Shown here: in pieces, positions 39,140 through 48,820 of the stretch | Layout: every line of letters begins with the position of its first letter | Numbering within the stretch: the stretch's first letter is position 1 | Source: Streptomyces caelestis | Lineage (GTDB): Bacteria > Actinomycetota > Actinomycetes > Streptomycetales > Streptomycetaceae | Assembly: GCF_014205255.1 (NCBI RefSeq) | Contig: NZ_JACHNE010000001.1 | Coordinates: 6,262,001-6,326,000 of the forward strand | Reading direction: 5' to 3' | Length of the DNA stretch: 64,000 nt | Notes under the pieces: generated by a model | Told to the model about the DNA's origin: nothing | The model's input: the letters and a program-made list of their open reading frames with translations, nothing else | Database searches by the model: none | Translations under genes and position numbers: made by a program

Positions 39140-40041
39140 CCCAGAAGCACACCACGCCCGACGGCCTCGTCATCGTCGACAAGCCGTCGGGCTTCACTTC
39201 GCACGACGTCGTCGCCAAGATGCGCGGCATCGCCAGAACGCGACGCGTCGGGCACGCCGGTACCCTCGACCCGATGGCGACGGGCGTCCTCGTCCTCGGC
39301 GTCGAGAAGGCCACGAAGCTCCTCGGCCATCTCGCACTGACCGAGAAGGAGTACCTGGGCACGATCCGGCTCGGGCAGAACACCCTCACCGACGACGCCG
39401 AGGGGGAGATCACCTCCGCGACGGACGCCTCCGGGGTCACCCGCGACGCCATCGACGCCGGCATCGCCAAGCTGACCGGCGAGATCATGCAGGTGCCGTC
39501 CAAGGTCAGCGCCATCAAGATCAACGGCGTGCGGTCCTACAAGCGGGCCCGGGACGGCGAGGAGTTCGACATCCCGGCCCGGCCCGTCACGGTCTCATCC
39601 TTCGGCGTGTACGACGTCCGGGAGGCCGTCGCGGAGGACGGCACGCCTGTACTCGACCTGGTCGTCTCGGTCGTCTGCTCCTCCGGCACGTACATCCGGG
39701 CCCTGGCCCGCGACCTGGGCGCCGACCTCGGCGTCGGCGGGCATCTCACCGCCCTGCGGCGCACCCGCGTCGGCCCCTACAAGCTGGACGCGGCCCGCAC
39801 CCTCGACCAGCTCCAGCAGGAGCTGACCGTGATGCCGATCGCCGAGGCCGCCGCGGCCGCGTTCCGCCGCTGGGACGTCGACACCCGGCGCGCCCGGCTG
39901 CTCACCAACGGCGTACGGCTGGACATGCCCGAGGAGTACGCGAACTCCGGCTCCGTCGCCGTCTTCGACCCGGAGGGCCGCTTCCTCGCCCTCGTCGAGG
40001 AGCATCGGGGCAAGGCCAAGAGCCTGGCCGTCTTCGGCTGA
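39136..40041 (+). CDS. truB: tRNA pseudouridine-55 synthase TruB
   Basis: A 301-residue enzyme that makes pseudouridine 55 in the T loop of tRNAs. The start GLVIVDKPSGFTSHDVV and the catalytic Asp in VGHAGTLDPMATGVL (Asp of TLDP) are diagnostic, and KINGVRSYKRARDG and a C-terminal PUA-like part follow. Its ATG overlaps the rbfA stop. The rimP-to-truB order matches the usual bacterial translation cluster. Confidence 0.96.
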   Translation: MTQKHTTPDGLVIVDKPSGFTSHDVVAKMRGIARTRRVGHAGTLDPMATGVLVLGVEKATKLLGHLALTEKEYLGTIRLGQNTLTDDAEGEITSATDASGVTRDAIDAGIAKLTGEIMQVPSKVSAIKINGVRSYKRARDGEEFDIPARPVTVSSFGVYDVREAVAEDGTPVLDLVVSVVCSSGTYIRALARDLGADLGVGGHLTALRRTRVGPYKLDAARTLDQLQQELTVMPIAEAAAAAFRRWDVDTRRARLLTNGVRLDMPEEYANSGSVAVFDPEGRFLALVEEHRGKAKSLAVFG

Positions 40042-40062
40042 CAGCACACCGGGACCGTCCGC

Positions 40063-40109
40063 CCGTGGAGCGGCGACCACGGGGTACCCCCACTGCCGCC
40101 GCTCCACGG
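40063..40109 (+). terminator. Long hairpin after truB
   Basis: A perfect 13-base-pair stem (40063-40075 with 40097-40109) enclosing 21 bases that contain the smaller palindrome GGGGTACCCC. It is followed by a C-rich run rather than a U-tract. It probably ends the rbfA-truB transcript. Confidence 0.7.
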
Positions 40110-40296
40110 TCCCCCCTCGATTCCCCCACCCCTAGGGTGTATCCAGCCGCTCGCGTTCATTCACCCGTCCGTGCAGGCGCTCGGAGTGAACCGGGGGAGC
40201 GGAGGGGGGCGCTTTCGCCGAGCGACCTGTCCCGCTGATCACCTCGCCCCTACCGTCGAACGCAAGGGCACGGGTGTACGGCGGGGAGGCTCGACG

Positions 40297-43200
40297 ATGA
40301 CGTCGCGGAACCGGTCCGGGGAGACACACGACAGCGCGGCAGACTCCCCGGACCGCCCCGGAACAACGCAGCAGACGACCGAGGCAGCCGACGGCGGGGC
40401 ACCCGGCCCGGCCCTCGTCCGGATCCACGACCTCGCCGGCCGCCCCCGCGGCACCGGCTTCCTGGCCGACCACCACGGCACGCTCGTCACCAGCCACGAG
40501 GCGGTCGACGGCCTGCCCCGGCTCGTCCTGCACGGGGCCGGGGACCGCCGCCGGGTCGTGTCCGCCGACGCGGTGATCCCGCTGCCCGCCCTCGGCCTGG
40601 CCCTCGTACGGACCGAGGGCCTCGGCGTGCCGCCACTGCCCGTCACCGTGCGGGGCGGGGCCGGGACGGGCGCCTATGTGCGGATCGCCGCCGACGGCTG
40701 GCGCGAGGCCAGGGTGCTCGGCTCGACCGCTGTGACGTACACGGCCACGGCCCGCCTCCACCGCCTCGACGGCGCGCTGGAGCTGGCGGTCGGCACGGCG
40801 GGGCGGGACGCGCTGCGGCTGGGCGGCGGAGCGGCCGGCGGCCCGGTGCTCGATGCCGCGACCGGCGCCGTCGTCGGTGTCCTCGGCACCGCGCTCAGCT
40901 CCGACCACAGCGACGTCGGGTTCGCCGTACCGCTGCATCCCCGGGTCCCCGGCGCGGCGGCCCCGCTCGCCGAACTGTTCGCCGAGAACGCGGCGACGGT
41001 CCCCGCGTACGGCGCCGACCTCAACCTGGCCGGGGTGCTGGAGCTGACCGGCACCGCGGTGGGGCTGGACGGCCCGCCCGGCGGCACGGGGCTCCCGGAG
41101 CCGGTCGAACGGGCGGCCGTGGTGGCCGAGTTCAGCGACTTCGAGGCAGGCCCGGCGGCCGTGCTCGGCCTGGTCGGCCCGCCGGGCAGCGGTCGTACGA
41201 CGGAACTCGCGGTGCTCGCCGCGCGCCGCGCCCGCGCTGGGTATCCCACGCTGTGGCTGCGCGGCTGCGAACTGCGGGACGACGACGCCTCGGTGGCCGA
41301 CGCGGCACGCCGGGCACTGACCAGGGCAGCCCCCGTCGTGGCCGCGTCCGGGCCGTGTTTCCGGCCGGCCGACCTGGGCGACACCACGCCCGAGCGCCTC
41401 GCCCACCTCGCCGGTGCCCTCGGCCGGCCCCTGCTGCTGGTCCTCGACAGCCCGGAGGAGATGCCTCCGGCGCTGGCCCGCCGCCTGGCCGGCTGGACGG
41501 ACGGGACGGTGCGGTGGCTGCGGGCGACGGGCGTGCGGCTGGTCGTGGCGTGCCGGGCGGAGTACTGGGAGGGGGCGGTGTTCCCGGCGGAGGTCCTGCA
41601 CCGGCCGGCCGGCGCCGAAGGGCGGCCCGCGTGTGTGCGGCTCGGCGACCTCACCGAGGGCGAGGCCCGCGAGGCCCGCCTGCGCCACGGCATCCCGGAG
41701 AGCGCCCTCGTCGACGCCGACGCCCGGCATCCCCTCACCCTGCGGCTGCTCGCCGAGATCCGGGACGCCCTCGGCGTCTTCGACGGCGCGGAAAGGGCAG
41801 GTGCTCCCGACAGTCCCAACGGCCCCGGCGCCACCGTCGGCCGGGACGACGTCTTCGCGGCCTACCTGGACCTGATGTCCCTGCGCATCGCCGTGCGTCT
41901 GGCCGCCGGGAACGGCCTGTGCGGCACGGCCGTGCGCCGGCTGGCCGCCAAGGTCGCCGGGCAGGTGCACGAGGCCGCCAGGCGCAGCCTCGGACCCGGG
42001 CCGGGGGATCTGGACCGGGAGGCGTTCGAGTCGGTGTTCCCGTGGGGGCCCGCACCGGCGCGGTTCGGCGGCGGCACCGGATGGGCGTCGGCCGTCCTCG
42101 CGGAGGGGCTGCTCGTGCCCGCCGGAGCGGGCTACCGCTTCGCCCACGAGGAACTCGCCGACTGGCTCCAGGGCCTGCACCTCGACCTCGACGAGGCCCT
42201 GCACGCCCTCGTCCACCGCCGGCAGGACGCGCAGTCCGAGCCCGTCCCGCACCACCGCATCGGGCCGGTCGTGCAGGCCCTGCTGTTCCTCGCCCGCCAG
42301 CACGGCACCGGCGAACTGGCCGCGCGGCTGGCGGAGCTGGTGCACGCCCTGGACGCCGATCCACGGTCCTGGTGGGCCGCCCGGCTGCTCGCCGGGACCC
42401 TGTCGGCCGTACCCGAGGCGACGCCGTACACGGAGGTGCTGCGGCTGCTCGCCGACCGGATCGTGGCCTGGCGGCGGCAGGACAGGCCCGTGCCGGAGGA
42501 GGTCGGGCCCGAATTCTGGGCCGGGGTACGGCTGCCGGGGGACGAGCGGTTCGCGCTGCTGAGGCGGCTGGTGCACGCCGACGGCCCGCCGTGCGAGGCC
42601 GGCCCTCGGTTCCTGGACACCGTCGCCCGGCTGCTGGCCGCCGACCCCACCGCCGTACAGCCGCTGCTGGCACGCTGGTTCGACGACGAGCAGCCGCTGC
42701 CCGCCACCCCGCACGCCACCGTGGCCACGGCCGCGCAAGCACTGCTGCACACCCACCGGCACAGCGCGCTGGACGACTTGGCGGACGCGCTCGTCGACCG
42801 CGCGCACCGGAGAGCCGACGAACTGCTCGCCGTGCTGGCCGAGGAGGAACCGTCGGCGGTGTGCCGGGCCGCCGACCGGTGGGCGCGCGACGAGCGGCCG
42901 GAGAGACGGAGTGCCGCGATGGCGCACGGCCTGCGCGTCGCGCCGCAGGTGAGCACCGGAGGCGACCGCGCCCTGCTGCGCTACGCGGCCCTCACCCTCC
43001 TCGCCCGCCCCGCCGACCGGGCCCTGCACGGCGGCGCCCTGGCCCTTCTGGTCCAGGACCCGCTCACCCGGGCCCGGTATCTGCCGCGGGCGCTGGAGCA
43101 CTTCGCGGCGGGCGACCCGCACCTCCCGCCGGACGCCCTGGCCGCCGCCCTCCTGGCCCACCCCGAGCCGGTCCTCGGTGCCTTCGCGGTGCGGCTGGAG

Positions 43201-43797
43201 CGGCCGGACGCGGAGGAGGCACTGCGGGCGCTCGCCGACGCCACCCCGCCCGGCCTGGTCCGGCGGGTCGCCGCGCTGGTGGGGCAGGCGGCACAGCGGC
43301 GGCCGGAACTCGCCGGGCACGTGGCCGCGTACGTGGACCAGCGGCTCGACCGGGGCCCTGCCGCCCGGACGGTGCTCCTGCCCCTGGTCACCGGCCTGCT
43401 GGAGGACGGCCCGGCGCGGCTGCGGTGCGCCCTCGCCGCGATCCTCACCCCGCCCGGCATCCCCGCCTCCCGTCCGCTGCGCCGCGAGCTGCGCGACGCG
43501 CTCCTGGCCCGCGAGCACGACACCGACGTCCTGGACGCGCTGCTGCACGGCGCCGCCCGCAACGGCGGCGACGACCTGCGCGACCTCGTCCGCCGCATCG
43601 GACTGCTCCTGGCGCGCACCCCGGAGGGTGCCGCCCGCTTCGACCGCGCCCTGGTCGACCTCGGCCGGCACGTGCCGGGCTTCGCCGCCCGCGTGGCCCG
43701 CTGGCTGGCCGACGCGCCCGAGGAATGGGCGGCGCTGGTCGGGCCGAGCTCCCACCGGACGATCGAGTCTCTGGCCGGGGTACACGTCCCCGCCTGA
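40297..43797 (+). CDS. Degenerate trypsin-like domain fused to STAND-like NTPase and helical repeats
   Basis: A 1166-residue protein with no signal peptide. Residues 38-215 have a trypsin-like pattern (GTGFLADHHGTLVTSHEAVDG with His67), but the Asp position reads LGLALV (Gly100) and the serine motif GDSGGP reads GAAGGP (178-183), so two of three catalytic residues are lost. Residues 285-560 form a P-loop NTPase with Walker A GPPGSGRTT (294-302), Walker B LLLVLD (379-384) and RLVVACRAEYWEG, as in STAND/AAA-like switch proteins. The remaining 600 residues are Leu/Ala/Arg-rich helices resembling HEAT-type repeats. The ATG follows GGGGAGG. A signalling or sensor role is likely, but the function is unknown. 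It lies between truB and ribF. Confidence 0.75.
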   Translation: MTSRNRSGETHDSAADSPDRPGTTQQTTEAADGGAPGPALVRIHDLAGRPRGTGFLADHHGTLVTSHEAVDGLPRLVLHGAGDRRRVVSADAVIPLPALGLALVRTEGLGVPPLPVTVRGGAGTGAYVRIAADGWREARVLGSTAVTYTATARLHRLDGALELAVGTAGRDALRLGGGAAGGPVLDAATGAVVGVLGTALSSDHSDVGFAVPLHPRVPGAAAPLAELFAENAATVPAYGADLNLAGVLELTGTAVGLDGPPGGTGLPEPVERAAVVAEFSDFEAGPAAVLGLVGPPGSGRTTELAVLAARRARAGYPTLWLRGCELRDDDASVADAARRALTRAAPVVAASGPCFRPADLGDTTPERLAHLAGALGRPLLLVLDSPEEMPPALARRLAGWTDGTVRWLRATGVRLVVACRAEYWEGAVFPAEVLHRPAGAEGRPACVRLGDLTEGEAREARLRHGIPESALVDADARHPLTLRLLAEIRDALGVFDGAERAGAPDSPNGPGATVGRDDVFAAYLDLMSLRIAVRLAAGNGLCGTAVRRLAAKVAGQVHEAARRSLGPGPGDLDREAFESVFPWGPAPARFGGGTGWASAVLAEGLLVPAGAGYRFAHEELADWLQGLHLDLDEALHALVHRRQDAQSEPVPHHRIGPVVQALLFLARQHGTGELAARLAELVHALDADPRSWWAARLLAGTLSAVPEATPYTEVLRLLADRIVAWRRQDRPVPEEVGPEFWAGVRLPGDERFALLRRLVHADGPPCEAGPRFLDTVARLLAADPTAVQPLLARWFDDEQPLPATPHATVATAAQALLHTHRHSALDDLADALVDRAHRRADELLAVLAEEEPSAVCRAADRWARDERPERRSAAMAHGLRVAPQVSTGGDRALLRYAALTLLARPADRALHGGALALLVQDPLTRARYLPRALEHFAAGDPHLPPDALAAALLAHPEPVLGAFAVRLERPDAEEALRALADATPPGLVRRVAALVGQAAQRRPELAGHVAAYVDQRLDRGPAARTVLLPLVTGLLEDGPARLRCALAAILTPPGIPASRPLRRELRDALLAREHDTDVLDALLHGAARNGGDDLRDLVRRIGLLLARTPEGAARFDRALVDLGRHVPGFAARVARWLADAPEEWAALVGPSSHRTIESLAGVHVPA

Positions 43798-43963
43798 AGG
43801 ATCGCGCACGCCGGACGGGGCCGCGGCGTCGTGCGCCCTGTCACAGCCCCCATGCCGATGCGGGCCGCAGACACCCGGCATGGCACCCTTAGACCTGCGT
43901 ACGAGGCAACCAGGAACAACCACGGACACCGGTTCGACGAGCTTTCGACAAGGAGCAGGCACA

Positions 43964-44920
43964 GTGCAGCGCTGGCGTGGCTTGGAGGACATCCCCCAGG
44001 ACTGGGGGCGCAGCGTCGTCACCATCGGCTCCTACGACGGAGTCCACCGCGGACACCAGCTGATCATCCGGCATGCCGTGAACCGCGCCCGGGAGCTGGG
44101 CGTGCCCGCCGTCGTCGTCACCTTCGACCCGCATCCCAGCGAGGTCGTCCGCCCCGGCAGCCACCCGCCGCTGCTCGCCCCGCACCACCGCCGCGCCGAA
44201 CTCATGGCCGGCCTGGGCGTGGACGCGGTGCTCATCCTGCCCTTCACGACCGAGTTCTCGAAGCTGTCCCCGGCCGACTTCGTCGTCAAGGTGCTCGTCG
44301 ACAAGCTGCACGCCAAGGCCGTCGTCGAGGGCCCCAACTTCCGCTTCGGCCACAAGGCCGCCGGCCACGTGGAGTTCCTGGCCACGCAGGGCAAGACCTA
44401 CGACTTCGAGGTCGAGGTCGTCGACCTGTACGTGACCGGCGAGGCGGGCGGCGGCGAGCCGTTCTCCTCGACACTGACCCGCCGTCTGGTCGCCGAGGGC
44501 GACGTCGAGGGCGCCGCCGAGATCCTGGGCCGTCCGCACCGGGTGGAGGGCGTGGTCGTCCGGGGCGCCCAGCGCGGCCGCGAGATGGGCTTCCCGACCG
44601 CCAACGTCGAGACGCTGCCGCACACGGCCATCCCCGCTGACGGTGTCTACGCCGGCTGGCTGCACGCCCAGGGCGAGGCGATGCCGGCCGCGATCTCCGT
44701 CGGCACGAACCCGCAGTTCGACGGCACCGAGCGCACGGTGGAGGCGTACGCCATCGACCGGGTGGGCCTCGACCTGTACGGCCTCCATGTCGCCGTCGAC
44801 TTCCTGGCGTTCGTGCGGGGGCAGGCCAGGTTCGACACGCTCGACGCACTGCTGGAGCAGATGGCCGAGGACGTCAAGCGCTGCCGGGAGCTGGTGGCGG
44901 CGGCCGAGCGGTCCGCCTAG
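43964..44920 (+). CDS. ribF: Bifunctional riboflavin kinase/FAD synthetase RibF
   Basis: A 318-residue enzyme that phosphorylates riboflavin to FMN and adenylates it to FAD. The N-terminal nucleotidyltransferase domain holds the HxGH-like motif in GSYDGVHRGHQLIIR. The C-terminal kinase domain shows GREMGFPTANVE (the family PTAN motif) and ISVGTNPQFDGTERTVEAY. The GTG at 43964 has AAGGAG eight bases upstream; the longer open frame to the left is rejected. It converges on the TetR gene with a 26-base gap. Confidence 0.95.
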   Translation: MQRWRGLEDIPQDWGRSVVTIGSYDGVHRGHQLIIRHAVNRARELGVPAVVVTFDPHPSEVVRPGSHPPLLAPHHRRAELMAGLGVDAVLILPFTTEFSKLSPADFVVKVLVDKLHAKAVVEGPNFRFGHKAAGHVEFLATQGKTYDFEVEVVDLYVTGEAGGGEPFSSTLTRRLVAEGDVEGAAEILGRPHRVEGVVVRGAQRGREMGFPTANVETLPHTAIPADGVYAGWLHAQGEAMPAAISVGTNPQFDGTERTVEAYAIDRVGLDLYGLHVAVDFLAFVRGQARFDTLDALLEQMAEDVKRCRELVAAAERSA

Positions 44921-44946
44921 CGTCTTCGGCCCGTCCCGCGTACTCG

Positions 44947-45624
44947 TTATGTGCCCTCGTCCGGGTGGAGGGCGTCGAGGACGAGGGTGAGGCCGAAGGC
45001 GAACTCGTCGGCGTAGTCGTAGCCGGGCTTGAGGACGTGCTCGGTGGCCAGTTCGGTGAGGTGGGGGTAGGTGTCGGCGGGCATGTCGCGCAGGATGGCG
45101 CCCGCGACCTCGTCCCGCTCCGCCGCGCCTCTGAACGGCAGGCTCAGCTCCTGGAGCACGAACCCGTACAGGTAGCTGTCGAGCAGCGAGACGGCGTGCG
45201 CGGCCATGGGGACGGAGAATCCTCCGGCGCGCAACGTTCCGATGACCGCGTCGTGATGGCGCAGGGTCGCGGGGCCGGGCTGCGAGCGGGAGTCCATGAG
45301 GCCGACGGCCCAGGGGTGGCGCAGGAGGACGGCACGGGCGGAGTCCGCGCGGTGGCGCAGGGCACTCTTCCAGTCCGCGGCGCGCGGCGGTAGGTCGATC
45401 TCGCCGAACACCGCGTCCACCATGCCGTCGAGGATGTCTTCCCGGCCAGCGACGTGGTGGTAGAGCGACATCGCCTCGACGCCCAGCGGTTCGGCGATGG
45501 CCCGCATGGTGAGCGCGGCCACCCCCTTCTCGTCCGCCACTGCCACCGCCGTGCGGATCACGCGCTCGCGACTGAGCCGAGTACGCGCCGGCGCCCTCCG
45601 CCGGCCCTTGTTTCCCTCGCGCAT
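44947..45624 (-). CDS. TetR-family transcriptional repressor
   Basis: A 225-residue protein with an N-terminal TetR helix-turn-helix (VAALTMRAIAEPLGVEAMSLYHHV) followed by a helical ligand-binding domain of the TetR_C type (DWKSALRHRADSARAVLLRHP). It is divergent from a truncated reductase gene, and the 109-base gap holds an inverted repeat fitting a TetR operator. In this arrangement the regulator would normally control the neighbouring oxidoreductase. That gene is broken here, so the repressor may now control only itself or distant genes. Confidence 0.88.
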   Translation of the reverse strand: MREGNKGRRRAPARTRLSRERVIRTAVAVADEKGVAALTMRAIAEPLGVEAMSLYHHVAGREDILDGMVDAVFGEIDLPPRAADWKSALRHRADSARAVLLRHPWAVGLMDSRSQPGPATLRHHDAVIGTLRAGGFSVPMAAHAVSLLDSYLYGFVLQELSLPFRGAAERDEVAGAILRDMPADTYPHLTELATEHVLKPGYDYADEFAFGLTLVLDALHPDEGT

Positions 45625-45666
45625 CCAGGCCCTCCTTCTGGCTTCGCTCGTGCGCTCCCCTTGACC

Positions 45667-45705
45667 GCCTTACAGCATAAAGCTAGTTTGCCTTACAACA
45701 TAAGG
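45667..45705. promoter_or_regulatory. Candidate TetR operator, repeated CCTTA-N5-TAA sites
   Basis: GCCTTACARCATAA occurs twice, at 45667 and 45690, 23 bases apart. The second copy extends to the inverted repeat CCTTA-CAACA-TAAGG (45691-45705). This is the only notably AT-rich stretch nearby, lies between the divergent starts and probably overlaps both promoters. Confidence 0.75.
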
Positions 45706-45733
45706 TAGGCATCCCGGCGAAAGGGGCCGCACC

Positions 45734-45862
45734 ATGAACGCGGATCGCGTGAAGAAGGTCTGCATCATCGGGGCTTCGGGGGACTCGACGGCACCTTTCC
45801 AGCGCCGCAGATGCACGCACCAGGCCCCGCGCCTGCGATCTGCACCAAACGACAAGCCCTAG
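45734..45862 (+). pseudogene. Truncated NAD(P)-binding (NmrA-like) oxidoreductase remnant
   Basis: An open frame of 42 codons begins with an ATG and reads MNADRVKKVCIIGASG, a textbook start of an NAD(P)-binding Rossmann protein of the NmrA/SDR type. It then loses all similarity (DSTAPFQRRRCTHQ) and ends at TAG. The full gene would be about 200 residues or more. The divergent TetR gene and intact operator suggest the remainder was deleted, with the break close to 45782, and that downstream DNA was joined to the stump. The ribosome-site region before the ATG (GAAAGGGG) is intact. Confidence 0.7.
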
Positions 45863-45868
45863 CAGAGC

Positions 45869-45887
45869 GCCGGGCGTCCCGCCCGGC
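45869..45887 (-). terminator. Short hairpin after the ABC transporter operon
   Basis: A 7-base-pair stem GCCGGGC/GCCCGGC with a 5-base loop, 8 bases beyond the stop of the last ABC gene on the minus strand. It may end that operon. Confidence 0.5.
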
Positions 45888-45894
45888 CTCGCCT

Positions 45895-46892
45895 TCAGCG
45901 CGTCGCCCAGTGGCATGCCACCTGGGGCGTGCCGCTGCCGTCGAGGATCTCCGGATCCTGGTCGCGGCACGCCTCCGCGACGCCCGCCCGTTCCGCCTCG
46001 CCGCTCGCGAGGATCTGGCAGCGGGCGTGGAAGCGGCAGCCGGACGGCACACGCGACGGGTCCGGGGGCTCGCCGGTGAGGATCACCGGGTCGCCGGGGG
46101 CCTCCGGGAGCACCGACAGCAGGGCCTGGGTGTACGGGTGACGGGGCGCGGTCAGGACCTGCTCCACCGCACCCGTCTCCACGATCCGGCCCAGGTACAT
46201 CACGGCGACCCGGTCGGCGATGTTCCAGGCCAGCCCCAGGTCGTGCGTGACGACCAGCGCGGACAGGCCCAGCTCGGTGCGCAGCCGCAGCAGCAGGGCG
46301 AGGATCTCACCGCGCACGGAGGCGTCGAGGGACGCCACCGGCTCGTCGGCGACGAGGAGTTCGGGTTCCAGGACGAGCGCGCCCGCGATGACGACCCGCT
46401 GGCGCTGCCCGCCGGACAGTTCGTGCGGATAGCGCAGGAAGAAGCGCTCCGGGGGCCGCAGCCCGGCCCGGGACAGGGCCTCGGCGACCGCGGTCCGCTC
46501 GTCGCCGCCGTACCCGTGGATGCGCAGGCCCTCGGCGACCGCGTCGTACACGGTGTGCCGCGGGTTGAGCGAGCCGCTCGGGTCCTGGAGGATCAGCTGG
46601 ACGCGTTTGCGGTACGCCTTGAGGGCCCGGCCGGTGTACTCCAGCGGGCGGCCGTCGAAGGCGACCCGGCCCGAGGTCGGCTCGACCAGGCCCAGCAGAC
46701 AGCGGGCCAGGGTCGTCTTGCCGCAGCCGGACTCACCGACCAGCGCGACGATCTCGCCGGGCCGGATGTCGAGGTCGACCCCGTCCACCGCGCGGGCCCG
46801 GGGGCCGCCGTGCCGGCCGGGGAAGGTGACGTGCAGGTCCTGGGCGCTCAGCAGAGGTGCCGTGGTGATCTCGGGAGCCGTGGGGGAAGTGG

Positions 46893-46896
<4 letters not shown>
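45895..46896 (-). CDS. Peptide/nickel-type ABC transporter ATPase, DppF-like
   Basis: A 333-residue ATPase with Walker A GESGCGKTT, Q-loop QDP, signature LSGGQRQRV, Walker B LLVADEPVASLD and the H-loop VTHD. The C-terminal oligopeptide/dipeptide extension (HPYTQALLSVLPEAPG, then GCRFHARC) is typical of the Dpp/Opp family and includes cysteines of the kind found in its iron-sulfur-binding members. It is the last gene of a five-gene minus-strand operon and overlaps the preceding ATPase gene by four bases. Confidence 0.92.
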
Positions 46897-47908
<1,012 letters not shown>

Positions 47909-47912
<4 letters not shown>

Positions 47913-48820
47913 CGCGACACCCCCAGCCTGGGGTTGAGGACGGACTCCACGGCCCGCCCGCACAGCGTGAACGCCAGCGCCACCACGGCGATGGCGATGC
48001 CCGGCGGCACCAGGTACCACCAGTCCCCGGCACTGACCGCGCCCGCCTCGCGCGCGTCCTGGAGCAGCCCGCCCCACGACACGACCGTGGGATCGCCCAG
48101 GCCGAGGAAGGCGAGGGTCGCCTCGGCGAGGATGGCCGAAGAGATGATCAAGGTCGTCTGCGCCAGCACCAGCGGCATGACGTTGGGCAGGACGTGCCGG
48201 GACATGATGTGCCAGTGGCCGCCGCCGAGCGCCCTCGCCCGCTCGATGTACGGCCGGGTCTCCACGGCGAGGGTCTGCGCGCGCACCAGCCGGGCCGTGG
48301 TCGGCCAGGTGGTGACGCCGATGGCGACCACGGTCGTGGTCAGCGAGCGGGACATCACCGTGGCCAGGGCGATCGCCAGCACCAGCGTCGGCATGACCAG
48401 GAACCAGTCGGTGATCCGCATCATCACCGTCGCGTACCAGCCCTTGAAGTGGCCCGCGGTGACCCCGATCAGGGTGCCGATCGCCACCGACAGCACGGCC
48501 GCGAGCAGCCCGACCAGCAGCGACACCCGCGAGCCCCAGACCACCAGGCCCAGCAGATCCCGGCCGAACTGGTCCGTGCCGAGCGGGAACTCGGCGCTCG
48601 GGCTCTGCATCGGGCGCCCCGGCGCGTCGGTCACACTGCTCACGTCGGAGCCGACGAACAGCGGCGCGAACAACGCCAGCAGCGCGCACAGGGCGAGCGC
48701 GGTCAGGCCGTACAGCCCCGCCCGTTCGGCGCGGTACTGCCGCCAGAAGCGGGCGATGGACGCCCGGCGCCGCTGCCGGGCGAGGGCGCGCGGGCTCAGG
48801 GCCGTGTCGGTCGTCGTCAT
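47909..48820 (-). CDS. Peptide/nickel-type ABC transporter permease, DppC-like
   Basis: A 303-residue membrane protein with an N-terminal helix followed by the conserved HPLGTDQFGRDLL-like segment (here FPLGTDQFGRDLL), five more helices and the EAA loop around YIERARALGGGHWHIMSRHVLP. The N-terminal extension is the OppC_N type. It overlaps both neighbours by four bases, showing a single tightly coupled operon. Confidence 0.92.

Noticed and set aside
40297..43797. Horizontally acquired phage-defence island
   Set aside because: The gene sits between truB and ribF with base composition like its neighbours and no adjacent mobile or defence genes. A conserved core-locus protein is more likely, although the architecture is defence-like.
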